DNA from: Actinomycetota bacterium
Lineage (GTDB): Bacteria > Actinomycetota > UBA4738
Assembly (NCBI GenBank): GCA_005888465.1
Contig: VAYJ01000056.1
Span: 1-54,066, forward strand
DNA length: 54,066 nucleotides
Reading direction: 5' to 3'
The translations under genes and the position numbers were made by a program. Below, in pieces: positions 43,316 to 52,092 of the stretch. The number at the start of each line of letters is the position of its first letter. Positions within the stretch are counted from its first letter, which is position 1. The notes beneath the pieces were generated by a model. The model worked only from the letters and a program-made list of their open reading frames with translations, did not search any database and had not been told where the DNA came from.

Positions 43316-44833
43316 CCGCACCGCTCGACGCGATCGTCGTCGGCGGCGGGCACAACGGGCTCGTCACGGCCGCCTACCTGGCGAAGGCCGGGCGGCGAAC
43401 GCTCGTGCTCGAGCGTCGCGAGGAGCCGGGCGGGGCAGCCGAGCTCGCGCTCACCGTGGGGCGGCTCAGCCCGACGGTGGTGCGGGACTTGCGTCTTACG
43501 GAACACGGTGTGGCGTTCATCCGCCCGGCGGTGCGCGCGTTCGCCCCTCTGGGCCGATCCCGCGCGGACGGCGTCGGAGCTGGCCGCTCGTTCGAAGGCC
43601 GACGCGGACGCGTTTCCGAAGTTCGACGCGAAGGTGCGCGCGGTCGCGAGCTTCCTCGCGCATGTCGCGGCGACGACGCCTCCCGACGTGGGGAGCCCGA
43701 CCTTCGCCGACTCGATCCGTGGCCTCCGGCTCGCGCGCGCGTTCCGTGGCCTGGGCGACCGAGGGCAAACGCGCGAGGCGATCCGCATCCTGCCGATGGC
43801 CGTAGCGGACCTGGTCGGCGACGCGTTCGAGACCGACGCGCTCCGCGGGGCGATCGCGGTCCGCGGGATCCGGTACGCGGCGATGGGTCCGTGGTCGGCG
43901 GGGACGGCAGCGAACCTGCTGTTCGACTCGGCGGGGAACGACGGTGGCGCCGCTGGAGAGACGGCGTTCGCGCGCGGCGGCTCGGTCACGGTCGGGCGCG
44001 CGCTCGCGGATGCTGCTCGCACGTTCGGGGCCGAGATCCGATGTGGGGCGACCGTCGAGCGGGTTACGGTGGCGGGTGGGCGCGTCACCGGCGTCGTGAT
44101 CGCCGGTGGGGAGGAGCTCGCCGCGCCGATCGTCGTGTCCGGGGTCGACCCCAAGCGCGTCCTGCTCGGGATGGTCGACCCCGTCGCGCTCGGCCCGACG
44201 CTCGTGTGGCGCGCGGGCAACCTTCGGATGCCCGGCGTGGTGGCGCGCGTCGAGCTGACGCTCGACGCGCTGCCCGTGTTTCCCGGCCCGGACGAGGAGC
44301 GCCTGCGCGGTCGGATCGTCATGGCGCCCGGCATCGACGACCTCGAGCGGGCGTTCGACGCCTCGAAGTACGGTCGGGTCTCCGACGAGCCCTTCCTCGA
44401 GGCGACGATCCCGAGCCTCGCAGACCCGAAGGTCGCGCCGGAGGGCGGCCATCGGATGCTCGTCCTCGCGCAGTTCGCTCCCTATCGCCTCCGCGAGGGC
44501 GACTGGGACGCCGAGCGCGACCGCCTCGGCGATCGCGTCCTGGCGAGGCTCGAGCGCTTCGCGCCCGGGCTGACGGCGCGGGTCATTCGGCGCAACGTGC
44601 TCACGCCCCCGGACCTCGAACGCGACTACGGCCTCACCGAGGGCCACCCCATGCACGGCGAACACGGCCTCGACCAGCTGTTCGCGTGGCGGCCGCTCTT
44701 CGGCCACGCACGCTACCGGCTGCCCGTCGAGGGCCTGTTCCTCTGCGGGTCCGGCGCCCACCCGGGCGGCGGGGTCACCGGGCGCCCCGGCGCGAACGCC
44801 GCCCGCGAGATCCTTCGCCGCCGCGCCCGGTAG
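43312..44833 (+). CDS. Second PYROXD2-like FAD oxidoreductase, with internal losses and frameshift
   Basis: Begins VTAPLDAIVVGGGHNGLV at the GTG overlapping the first copy's stop. After LERREEPGGAA the family's VTEEI...PG stretch is missing and the chain goes straight to ELALTVGRLSPTVVRDL (about 12 residues lost, in frame). Near 43546 (RAFAP) about 8 further residues appear lost with a frame change; the next frame continues LWADPARTASELAARSKADA and runs to 44833, ending GLFLCGSGAHPGGGVTGRPG. Apart from these two places the protein is normal for the family. As read it is not translatable as one chain. Confidence 0.88.
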
Positions 44834-44843
44834 CATCGAGGGC

Positions 44844-45065
44844 ATGTGCCGAAGCATCAAGACGCTCCGCCGCGAAGACGAGCCGGCCACCCAGGACGAG
44901 ATCGAGGCCGCCGCCCTGCAGTTCGTGCGCAAGGTGAGCGGGTACCGCCAGCCGTCGAAGCGCAACGCCGAGGCGTTCGAGGCCGCAGTGGGGGAGGTCG
45001 CGGCCGCGTCCCGGCGATTGCTCGAGGCGGTCGGCGCGACGCCGGCCTCGGAGGGCGTGTCCTAG
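44844..45065 (+). CDS. DUF2277 family protein
   Basis: A 73-residue protein: MCRSIKTLRREDEPATQDEI, EAAALQFVRKVSGYRQPSK and NAEAFEAAVGEVAAASRRLL match the DUF2277 pattern along the whole length. Function is unknown; the conserved N-terminal MCR and the Arg-Lys-rich helices suggest a small helical binding protein. TAGCAT ends 7 nt before the ATG (leaderless geometry). It lies 10 nt after the second oxidoreductase. Confidence 0.9.
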   Translation: MCRSIKTLRREDEPATQDEIEAAALQFVRKVSGYRQPSKRNAEAFEAAVGEVAAASRRLLEAVGATPASEGVS

Positions 45066-45073
45066 TCCGCTGG

Positions 45074-45079
45074 CATAAT
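45074..45079 (+). promoter_or_regulatory. -10 box of a probable leaderless cysM promoter
   Basis: CATAAT ending 9 nt before the cysM ATG, with no Shine-Dalgarno in between. It separates cysM transcriptionally from the preceding DUF2277 gene. Confidence 0.55.
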
Positions 45080-45088
45080 CGCCCTGCG

Positions 45089-46021
45089 ATGCGGGCGGAT
45101 GACATCCTGGGGACGATCGGGAACACGCCCCTCGTCGGCATCCCGCGCCTCTCGCCGTCGCCGAACGTCCGGCTCTGGGCGAAGCTCGAGGGCCAGAACC
45201 CGACGGGCTCGCTGAAGGACCGGATCGCGCTTGCCATGATCGAGGACGCCGAGCGTTCGGGCGCGCTCGCGCCGGGCGCGCGCGTCCTGGAGCCGACGTC
45301 GGGCAACACGGGCATCGCGCTCGCTATGGTGTGCGCCCGCAAGGGCTACGCGCTGACGGTCGTCATCCCGGAGAACGCGAGCGACGAGCGGATGCATCTC
45401 CTCGAGCTGTTCGGCGCCGAGATCGTCACGACGCCGGCCGACCGGGGGACGAACGGCGCGATCGAGATCGCGCAGCGCATGGCGAAGGGCGGGACGTGGT
45501 TCATGCCGTTCCAGTACGGCAACCCGTCGAACGTCCGCGCGCACTACGAGGGGACCGGCGCCGAGATCCTCCGCGACCTCCCCGACGTCACGCATTTCGT
45601 CGCCGGGCTCGGGACGGGCGGCACGCTCACGGGCGCCGGGCGGCGCCTGAAGGAGCACCGCGCGGACGTGAAGGTCATCGCCGCCGAGCCCGAGCTGGGC
45701 GAGCTCGTCTACGGGCTGCGCTCGCTCGACGAAGGGTTCGTGCCGCCGATCCTCGACGAGGCGATCCTGGACGGGAAGTTCCTGGTCTCCGCCGCCGACG
45801 CGCTGCGCGGGGCGCGCGACCTCACGCAGCGCGAGGGGATCTTCGCCGGGATCTCCTCGGGCGCCGTGGTCCACGTCGCGCGGCGTGTGGCCGAGCGCCT
45901 GGAGACGGGCGACGTCGTGTGCCTGCTCCCCGACGGCGGGTGGAAGTATCTCTCCACGAAGGCGTGGGCGCAGGACCTCGCGCTCGCGGAGAAGCAGGTC
46001 GAGGAGACGCTGTGGTGGTAA
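45089..46021 (+). CDS. cysM: CysO-dependent (O-phosphoserine) cysteine synthase
   Basis: A 310-residue PLP enzyme. GNTPLVGIPRL, the PLP lysine in NPTGSLKDRIAL (near residue 44), the substrate loop EPTSGNTGIALAM and the phosphate-binding GLGTGGTLTGAG are intact. The C-terminal GWKYLSTKAW closely follows mycobacterial CysM, whose flexible tail closes over the active site during reaction with the thiocarboxylated carrier CysO. With the JAMM peptidase, E1 and carrier genes at 35.8-37.4 kb it completes that route. Its 3' third (from 45751) is repeated downstream as part of a tandem duplication. Confidence 0.94.
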   Translation: MRADDILGTIGNTPLVGIPRLSPSPNVRLWAKLEGQNPTGSLKDRIALAMIEDAERSGALAPGARVLEPTSGNTGIALAMVCARKGYALTVVIPENASDERMHLLELFGAEIVTTPADRGTNGAIEIAQRMAKGGTWFMPFQYGNPSNVRAHYEGTGAEILRDLPDVTHFVAGLGTGGTLTGAGRRLKEHRADVKVIAAEPELGELVYGLRSLDEGFVPPILDEAILDGKFLVSAADALRGARDLTQREGIFAGISSGAVVHVARRVAERLETGDVVCLLPDGGWKYLSTKAWAQDLALAEKQVEETLWW

Positions 46022-46507
46022 GGGGAGCGAGCGGATGAGCGACCCGCGGCCGATCGGCGTGTTCGATTCCGGCCTCGGTGGCCTGACGGTCGTCCGCGCG
46101 ATCATGGACGACCTGCCGGCCGAGCCGATCGCTTACGTCGGCGACACGGCGCGGTTCCCGTACGGCCCCCGGCCGGCCGAGGAGATCCGGCGGTTCGCCG
46201 TGCAGATCGCGCAGTACCTCCTCACGCTCGACGTGAAGCTCATCGTCGTCGCGTGCAACTCGGCCACGTCGGCCGCCCTGGACCAGGTGACGGCGGCGGT
46301 GCCCGTGCCCGTGGTGGGAGTGATCGAGCCCGCCGTCCGCGCGACCCGCAACCGCCGGGTCGGGCTCATCGGCACCGAGGTCACCGTGTCCAGCGGCGCC
46401 TACCAGCGCTCGTTCGCCGAGTCCGCGCCCGACGTCGAGATGACCGCGCGGCCCTGCCCGCGGTTCGTCGAGTTCGTCGAACGCGGCGACACCACCAGCG
46501 TGGAGCT
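45751..46507 (+). repeat. Tandem duplication, copy A (757 bp)
   Basis: Covers the last third of cysM, the 13-nt spacer and the first 158 or so codons of murI. Copy B at 46508-47276 is nearly identical. The shared 13 bases CCTCGACGAGGCG occur in both cysM (45751) and murI (46508), marking the recombination point. Confidence 0.92.
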
Positions 46508-46778
46508 CCTCGACGAGGCGCACCTGGACGGGAAGTTCCTGGTCTCCGCCGCCGACGCGCTGCGCGGGGCGCGCGACCTCACGCAGCGCGAGGGGATCTT
46601 CGCCGGGATCTCCTCGGGCGCCGTGCTCCACGTCGCGCGGCGGGTGGCCGAGCGCCTGGAGACGGGCGACGTCGTGTGCCTGCTCCCCGACGGCGGGTGG
46701 AAGTATCTCTCCACGAAGGCGTGGGCGCCGGACCTCGCGCTCGCGGAGAAGCAGGTCGAGGAGACGCTGTGGTGGTAG
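46035..46778 (+). pseudogene. Chimeric murI-cysM open frame produced by tandem duplication
   Basis: A 247-codon open frame that starts as normal glutamate racemase (MSDPRPIGVFDSGLGGLTVV, first catalytic Cys in VVACNSATS) and, after SVELLDEAH at about 46520, continues in frame as the last 85 residues of CysM (LDGKFLVSAADALRG to VEETLWW). The second racemase cysteine (GCTHYP) is lost, so racemase activity is not expected, and the CysM tail lacks its PLP domain. It lies between intact cysM and intact murI with the same 13-nt spacers, so it would be transcribed. Compared with copy B it lacks a 12-bp repeat unit. Confidence 0.9.
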
Positions 46779-47276
46779 GGGGAGCGAGCGGATGAGCGAC
46801 CCGCGGCCGATCGGCGTGTTCGATTCCGGCCTCGGTGGCCTGACGGTCGTCCGCGCGATCATGGACGACCTGCCGGCCGAGCCGATCGCTTACGTCGGCG
46901 ACACGGCGCGGTTCCCGTACGGCCCCCGGCCGGCCGAGGAGATCCGGCGGTTCGCCGTGCAGATCGCGCAGTACCTCCTCACGCTCGACGTGAAGCTCAT
47001 CGTCGTCGCGTGCAACTCGGCCACGTCGGCCGCCCTGGACCAGGTGACGGCGGCGGTGCCCGTGCCCGTGGTGGGAGTGATCGAGCCCGCCGTCCGCGCC
47101 GCCGTCCGCGCGACCCGCAACCGCCGGGTCGGGCTCATCGGCACCGAGGTCACCGTGTCCAGCGGCGCCTACCAGCGCTCGTTCGCCGAGTCCGCGCCCG
47201 ACGTCGAGATGACCGCGCGGCCCTGCCCGCGGTTCGTCGAGTTCGTCGAACGCGGCGACACCACCAGCGTGGAGCT
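46508..47276 (+). repeat. Tandem duplication, copy B (769 bp)
   Basis: Differs from copy A by four base changes in the cysM-derived part (including Val to Leu, Gln to Pro and the stop TAA to TAG) and by a 12-bp insertion near 47097 that adds four residues (AVRA repeated). The rest appears identical. Confidence 0.92.
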
Positions 47277-47601
47277 CCTCGACGAGGCGCACCGGTACCT
47301 CGCGCCGCTGCAGGACGCGGCCGTGGACACGATGATCCTCGGCTGTACGCACTACCCGCTCCTGCGCGGCGCGATCCGTCACGTGATGGGCCCGGACGTC
47401 CTGCTCCTCAGCTCCGCCGACGAGACGGCGGCCGACGTCTACGACATCCTCGCGGCGAAAGGGCTGCTGTCGGAGGCCGTCGAGCGGCCCGTCCATCGCT
47501 TCGCCTCCTCGGGTGACCCCGAGCGGTTCGCGGCGCTCGGCCGCCGGTTCCTCGGCCCCGAGGTCGCGGGCGCCCTCCACGTCCCCTTCGACGAAGCGTG
47601 A
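46792..47601 (+). CDS. murI: Glutamate racemase
   Basis: A 269-residue enzyme supplying D-glutamate for peptidoglycan. Both catalytic cysteines are present, in VVACNSATS (near residue 75) and LGCTHYPLL (near 187), with IGVFDSGLGGLTV at the N-terminus and GDTARFPYGPR. A four-residue repeat AVRAAVRA (near 102) distinguishes it from the partial upstream copy. It is followed after 4 nt by the MBL hydrolase gene, the same order as in Mycobacterium. Confidence 0.95.
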   Translation: MSDPRPIGVFDSGLGGLTVVRAIMDDLPAEPIAYVGDTARFPYGPRPAEEIRRFAVQIAQYLLTLDVKLIVVACNSATSAALDQVTAAVPVPVVGVIEPAVRAAVRATRNRRVGLIGTEVTVSSGAYQRSFAESAPDVEMTARPCPRFVEFVERGDTTSVELLDEAHRYLAPLQDAAVDTMILGCTHYPLLRGAIRHVMGPDVLLLSSADETAADVYDILAAKGLLSEAVERPVHRFASSGDPERFAALGRRFLGPEVAGALHVPFDEA

Positions 47602-47605
47602 CGTC

Positions 47606-48340
47606 ATGGAGCTGACGGTCCTCGGCTCGGGCGGCGGGTGGGCGCTGGCGAACGGAGCCGCGTGCGGCTACCTCCTCCAGCATGACGGCTTCAACCTCTG
47701 GGTGGACGCGGGCACCGGGACGCTCGCGAACCTCCAGGCTCACGTCGCCATCCCGGACGTGGATGCCGTGGTCATCTCCCATCGCCACTTCGATCACTTC
47801 CTTGACCTGTATCCGTACTTCCTCGCCCGCTACTACCCGGTGCCGGACCGCCTGCCAAAACAGGACCTGTTCGCCCCGCCGGGGATGTTCGAGCACGCCC
47901 TGCAGCTCGAGCCCGAGCTCGCCGGAGCGTTCGACGCCCACGTCGTAGAGCTCGGGTCGGGGTTCGAGGTCGGGCCGTTCTCGATCCGCACCGCGCCGAT
48001 GCGCCATCCCGTGCCGACGCTCGGGATGCGGATCGAGGCCGACGGGACGGCGCTCGCGTACAGCGCGGACACGGGGCCGACCGAGGAGCTGGTGCGGCTC
48101 GCGACGGGGGCCGACCTGATGCTCTGCGAGGCGACGTGGCTCGCGGTGCCGCCAGCGGCGGGCCCGTTCCACCTCACGCCACCCGACGCCGGTGACCTGG
48201 CGGCCCGCGCCGGTGTGGGGCGGCTCGTCCTCACCCACATCTGGCCGACGAACGACCGTGAGGAGACCCGCGGGATGGCAGAAGCCGCCTTCGGCGGGCC
48301 GGTGGACGTGGCCGAGGTGGGGATGCGGGTGCAGCTGTGA
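47606..48340 (+). CDS. MBL-fold metallohydrolase (Rv1339-like)
   Basis: A 244-residue metallo-beta-lactamase-fold hydrolase. Metal ligands: SHRHFDHFLDLY (HxHxDH), MRHPVPTLGM (His), YSADTGPTEEL (Asp) and LVLTHIWPTND (His). Its position between murI and rph corresponds to mycobacterial Rv1339, described as an atypical cyclic-nucleotide phosphodiesterase; that function is inferred by synteny. It overlaps rph by 4 nt. Confidence 0.9.
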   Translation: MELTVLGSGGGWALANGAACGYLLQHDGFNLWVDAGTGTLANLQAHVAIPDVDAVVISHRHFDHFLDLYPYFLARYYPVPDRLPKQDLFAPPGMFEHALQLEPELAGAFDAHVVELGSGFEVGPFSIRTAPMRHPVPTLGMRIEADGTALAYSADTGPTEELVRLATGADLMLCEATWLAVPPAAGPFHLTPPDAGDLAARAGVGRLVLTHIWPTNDREETRGMAEAAFGGPVDVAEVGMRVQL

Positions 48341-49074
48341 GCGAGCCGGCGGCGCGCGGCGACGGCCGCGGCGCGCGCGAGCTGCGCCCGTTGCGGGTCG
48401 AGATGGGGTACCTCGAATGGGCCGAGGGCTCGGTGCTCCTGGAGATGGGCAAGACGCGGGTGCTCGTCTCCGCGTCGTACGAGCCTCGCGTGCCGCGGTT
48501 CCTCCAGGGAAGCGGATCCGGGTGGGTGACGGCGGAGTACGCGATGCTGCCGCGGGCCACGTCGGTGCGGACCCCGCGCGAGGTCCAGGCCGGACGGCCC
48601 TCGGGGCGCACGCAAGAGATCCAGCGGCTCGTCGGCCGCTCGCTTCGCGCCGTCACGGCGCTCGAACGGATGGGGGAGGGCACGATCACGATCGACTGCG
48701 ACGTCATCCAGGCCGATGGGGGTACCCGTACGGCCTCGATCACCGCGGGCTACCTGGCGCTCGCGCAGGCCGTGCACCGGCTCCAAGCCGACGGATCGGT
48801 GCCTGCCGACGTGCTCGTCGACTCCGTCGCCGCGGTGAGCACCGGCGTGGTGGGGGAGGACCTCCTCCTCGACCTCTGCTACGAAGAGGACGCGCGAGCC
48901 CAGGTCGACTTCAACGTCGTGATGACCGGCCGGGGCGACATGGTCGAGGTCCAGGGGACCGCCGAGGGAAAGCCCTTCTCGCGCCGGCAGCTCGACGACC
49001 TGGTCGGGCTCGCGGCCGAGGGCGTGCGCCGGCTCACGGAGTTCCAGCACGAGGTCCTGGACGGGGCCGGCTGA
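48337..49074 (+). CDS. rph: Ribonuclease PH
   Basis: A 245-residue phosphorolytic 3'-exoribonuclease acting on tRNA precursors. RELRPLRVEMGYLEWAEGSV, GKTRVLVSASYEPRVPRF, GWVTAEYAMLPRAT, GRTQEIQRLVGRSLRA and DCDVIQADGGTRTASITAGY are family hallmarks. The length is normal. It is preceded by a 4-nt overlap with the MBL gene and followed 8 nt later by rdgB. Confidence 0.96.
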   Translation: MSEPAARGDGRGARELRPLRVEMGYLEWAEGSVLLEMGKTRVLVSASYEPRVPRFLQGSGSGWVTAEYAMLPRATSVRTPREVQAGRPSGRTQEIQRLVGRSLRAVTALERMGEGTITIDCDVIQADGGTRTASITAGYLALAQAVHRLQADGSVPADVLVDSVAAVSTGVVGEDLLLDLCYEEDARAQVDFNVVMTGRGDMVEVQGTAEGKPFSRRQLDDLVGLAAEGVRRLTEFQHEVLDGAG

Positions 49075-49082
49075 CCAACAAG

Positions 49083-49676
49083 GTGTTCCCTGATCGGGTC
49101 GTCATCGCCACGCGGAACCCGGGCAAGGTCCGCGAGATCCTTCGCATCTGCGCGGACTGGCCGGTGGCATGGGTCACCTTCCAGGACGCATCGTGGCCCG
49201 ACGTCGAGGAGACGGGCGCGAGCTATCGGGAGAACGCGCTCCTCAAGGCACGCGCGGCGGCCGAGGCGGTCGGTGTCGCCGGGCTCGCCGACGACTCGGG
49301 GATCGAGGTCGATCTCCTGGACGGCGGTCCGGGGCTGCGGTCGGCGCGCTTCGCGGGCGAGGGTGCCTCCGACGAGGAGAACCTCCAACTCCTGATCGAG
49401 CGCGTCCGCGCATCGCCGCCGCCGGCGCGGACCGCTCGCTATCGATGCGTGGCGCTCCTCGCGATGCCCGCAGGCGAAGACGTGTGGGACGAGGAGACGT
49501 GCGAAGGCTCGCTCATCTTGGAGCCGCGCGGCACGGGCGGCTTCGGCTACGACCCGATCTTCTTGCCGTGGGGGGAGACAAAGACGATGGCGGAGCTGTC
49601 GCCGAGCGAGAAGGACCTGATCAGCCACCGGGGCAAGGCGTTCCGGGCGCTGGGCGCGGCGCTCAGGGGGATCTGA
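49083..49676 (+). CDS. rdgB: dITP/XTP pyrophosphatase
   Basis: A 197-residue Ham1-family enzyme that removes non-canonical purine triphosphates. VVIATRNPGKVREI at the N-terminus, ETGASYRENALLKARAAAE, LADDSGIEVDLLDGGPGLRSARFAG and GTGGFGYDPIFLPWG are diagnostic, with SHRGKAFRAL at the end. The GTG at 49083 was chosen because it puts the nucleotide-binding SxN-like segment at the usual distance. Its 3' end overlaps the convergent VOC gene by 14 nt. Confidence 0.95.
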   Translation: MFPDRVVIATRNPGKVREILRICADWPVAWVTFQDASWPDVEETGASYRENALLKARAAAEAVGVAGLADDSGIEVDLLDGGPGLRSARFAGEGASDEENLQLLIERVRASPPPARTARYRCVALLAMPAGEDVWDEETCEGSLILEPRGTGGFGYDPIFLPWGETKTMAELSPSEKDLISHRGKAFRALGAALRGI

Positions 49677-50292
49677 TCTCGATCGTCCCTCGAGCCGTCG
49701 ACAGGCCGAACCCGCGCAGGCCCGGCCGGCCGTCGACGAACCGAACCGGCATGGCCTCACCGCCCAGCCACGCGACGAGCGCCGCCGGCTCGCACGCGAC
49801 CTCCAGCCACGCGATCCCGGGCGCGTCCACTGTGTGGTGGACGAACCCACGGCCGGGATGGGAGTCGGGCTCCACGTCCCACGAGATGAAGAAGGGACGC
49901 CACGGCGCGGCGAGTGCCGCCTCGAGGCCCGTCGACCGCCACCGAAGCTCGACGCCGTCGGGCCGGCGGCGGCTTCCCCCGCCGATGTCCAGGCCCAGCC
50001 GCAAGGCGGTGCCCTCCAGGTCGTCGGTCCCGACGCACCAGACGAGCGGCGCGTCGCCGGCCGACGAAACCTCGCCAACAGCTCGCCCCAGGTCGGTCGT
50101 CGCGGCCTTCGTGGGATCGAGGACCGCGATCAGCTCGACGTAGGTCGGGCCGAGCGGCACGATCCGGTTGCCCGTCCCCCACGCGGGGTGCACGCCGCCC
50201 GGAGCCGAGTCCAGGCCGAACCCCTCTCGCCACCGAATGGCCGCGGCGTCGAGGTCCTCGACCGCGACCACCACGTGATCGATCCAGTACAC
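49663..50292 (-). CDS. VOC/glyoxalase-like domain protein
   Basis: A 209-residue protein of the glyoxalase-like (Glyoxalase_3) type. The N-terminal module WIDHVVVAVEDLDAAAIRW is the classic VOC start, with the conserved His; HPAWGTGNRIVPLGPTYVELI supplies the Glu ligand. A second, less conserved module follows from about residue 115 (FFISWDVEPDSHPGRGFVHH). The substrate is unknown. It is convergent with rdgB and divergent from the DUF885 gene. Confidence 0.88.
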   Translation of the reverse strand: MYWIDHVVVAVEDLDAAAIRWREGFGLDSAPGGVHPAWGTGNRIVPLGPTYVELIAVLDPTKAATTDLGRAVGEVSSAGDAPLVWCVGTDDLEGTALRLGLDIGGGSRRRPDGVELRWRSTGLEAALAAPWRPFFISWDVEPDSHPGRGFVHHTVDAPGIAWLEVACEPAALVAWLGGEAMPVRFVDGRPGLRGFGLSTARGTIEIRSP

Positions 50293-50371
50293 GTCGGGTC
50301 CTCCTTCAACGAGTGCGGCTATGCTTCCGGGTCACCTCACCACCACCACGACGACGACCGGAGGATTCCAC

Positions 50372-52021
50372 ATGCAGGACGCCAACGCATCGGCCCGCGC
50401 GCTCGCCGATCGGTATTGGGAGGAGCTCCTCGGGCTCGAGCCGCTCATCGGCACGATGATCGGCGACGAGCGCTTCGACGACCGGCTGCCCGATCCGAGC
50501 GAGGAAGGCCTCGCGCACCGCGCCGACGTGCACCGCTCGGCGCTGTCGGAGCTCGAGGCATTCGACCGGAGCGGACTCGGCGAGACCGAGCGCACCACGC
50601 TCGCCACGATGGAGGCCATCGCGCGGCGAGACCTCGCGACGGTGGATCACCGCCTAGACCGCTTCGGCGCGGTCAACCATTTCTTCGGGCCCGGACAGCT
50701 GCTGGCCGACCTCGGCTCGTTGCAGCGCGCCGCCACACCGGAGGGCGTCGAGCGTTACCTCGAGCGCCTCCGGCGCATCCCGCGGTTCCTGGACGAGACC
50801 GGCCGGGTCGCCGAGGACGGGGCGCGCGTCGGGCAGACCATGCCGGGCCTCGTCGTCGACCGGACGATCGGGCAGGTCGAGCGCCTGATCGCGATGTCGC
50901 CCGCGGAGACGCCGGGCGTCGCCCCGATCCCCGAGGCCGACGCCGCGGGGCGCGAGCGTGCGGTCGAGGTCCTGCGCGACGAGGTGTGGCCCGCGTACCA
51001 GCGCTACCTCGAGGTGCTGCGCTCATACCGCCCGCTCGCGACCGACACGATCGGCCGGTACGCGCTGCCGAACGGCGACGCCATCTACGCCGCGGAGATC
51101 CTGGGGTTCACGACGCTCGTGCTCGACCCCAAGGAGGTCCACGAGATCGGCGTCCGCGACCTCGCCGGCATCCAGGAGGAGCGCATGGCCATCGCCACGG
51201 CCCTCGGCTTTCCGGACCCCGAGAGGGCCGAGGCGGCGCACACCGCGAGCGGCAAGAACCTCGCCGCCACCCGCGAGGAATTGGTGGAGCTCGTTCGCGG
51301 GCAGGTCCAGCGCAGCTGGGACGCGGCGCGCCGATGGTTCGGGCGCGTGCCGACGGAGAACTGCGAGGTCCGCGAGATCGAGCCCTTCCGCGAGAAGGAC
51401 ATGGCCGGCGCGTTCTACCAGCCCGGGACGGGCGACGGCGGGCGCAAGGGCATCTACTTCGTCAACTGCTACGACCTGCCGAACCGGCCGCTGCACCACA
51501 TCGCCACGATGACCTATCACGAGGCGAACCCGGGCCACCACTTCCAGATCTCGATCGAGCAGGAATTCACCGACCGCCCCGCGCTCCGACGGTTCGGCGG
51601 GATCTTCGCCGGGAGCTCGTTCGCCGAAGGCTGGGGCCTGTACAGCGAGCGGCTCGCGGACGAGATGGGCTTGTTCCTCGACGAGTACGAGCGCATGGGG
51701 ATGCTCGAGGCGCAGGCGTGGCGCGCGTGTCGGCTGATCGTCGACACGGGGATCCACGCCCTGCAGTGGGATCGTGACCGGTCGATCGCGCAGATGGTCG
51801 CCGGCGGCGTGCCGCCGGTCGACGCCGCGATCGAAGTCGACCGGTACATCGCGATGCCCGGCCAGGCGCTCGCCTACAAGATCGGACAGTTCGAGATCGA
51901 GAAGTGGCGCGCCGCGGCTGCGGCCAAGCAGGGCGACGCCTTCTCCCTGCCGGCGTTCCACGACCGGCTGCTGGAGCTCGGTTCCCTCCCCCTGCCGGCG
52001 TTGCAGGCTGAGATGGCGTAG
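50372..52021 (+). CDS. DUF885 family zinc peptidase-like protein
   Basis: A 549-residue cytosolic protein. The zinc signature MTYHEANPGHHFQI (HExxPGH type, near residue 387) with SSFAEGWGLYSERLADEMG further on marks the DUF885 family, which is related to M3/M32-type metallopeptidases. LGFTTLVLDPKEVHEIGV and AFYQPGTGDGGRKGIYFVN are also typical. The ATG at 50372 has GGAGG 7 nt upstream; an earlier start would add a Thr-rich stretch and is unlikely. Peptidase substrates are unknown. Confidence 0.92.
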   Translation: MQDANASARALADRYWEELLGLEPLIGTMIGDERFDDRLPDPSEEGLAHRADVHRSALSELEAFDRSGLGETERTTLATMEAIARRDLATVDHRLDRFGAVNHFFGPGQLLADLGSLQRAATPEGVERYLERLRRIPRFLDETGRVAEDGARVGQTMPGLVVDRTIGQVERLIAMSPAETPGVAPIPEADAAGRERAVEVLRDEVWPAYQRYLEVLRSYRPLATDTIGRYALPNGDAIYAAEILGFTTLVLDPKEVHEIGVRDLAGIQEERMAIATALGFPDPERAEAAHTASGKNLAATREELVELVRGQVQRSWDAARRWFGRVPTENCEVREIEPFREKDMAGAFYQPGTGDGGRKGIYFVNCYDLPNRPLHHIATMTYHEANPGHHFQISIEQEFTDRPALRRFGGIFAGSSFAEGWGLYSERLADEMGLFLDEYERMGMLEAQAWRACRLIVDTGIHALQWDRDRSIAQMVAGGVPPVDAAIEVDRYIAMPGQALAYKIGQFEIEKWRAAAAAKQGDAFSLPAFHDRLLELGSLPLPALQAEMA

Positions 52022-52092
52022 GCCCAAGAGCCGAGACAGCTCTCGACCATTGGCCGTGTGCGGCCGTCCCCCGCGTCCGGATACTCGAATGC

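Noticed and set aside
46035..46778. A second functional glutamate racemase
   Set aside because: The frame switches to CysM sequence before the second catalytic cysteine, so it cannot be a normal racemase.
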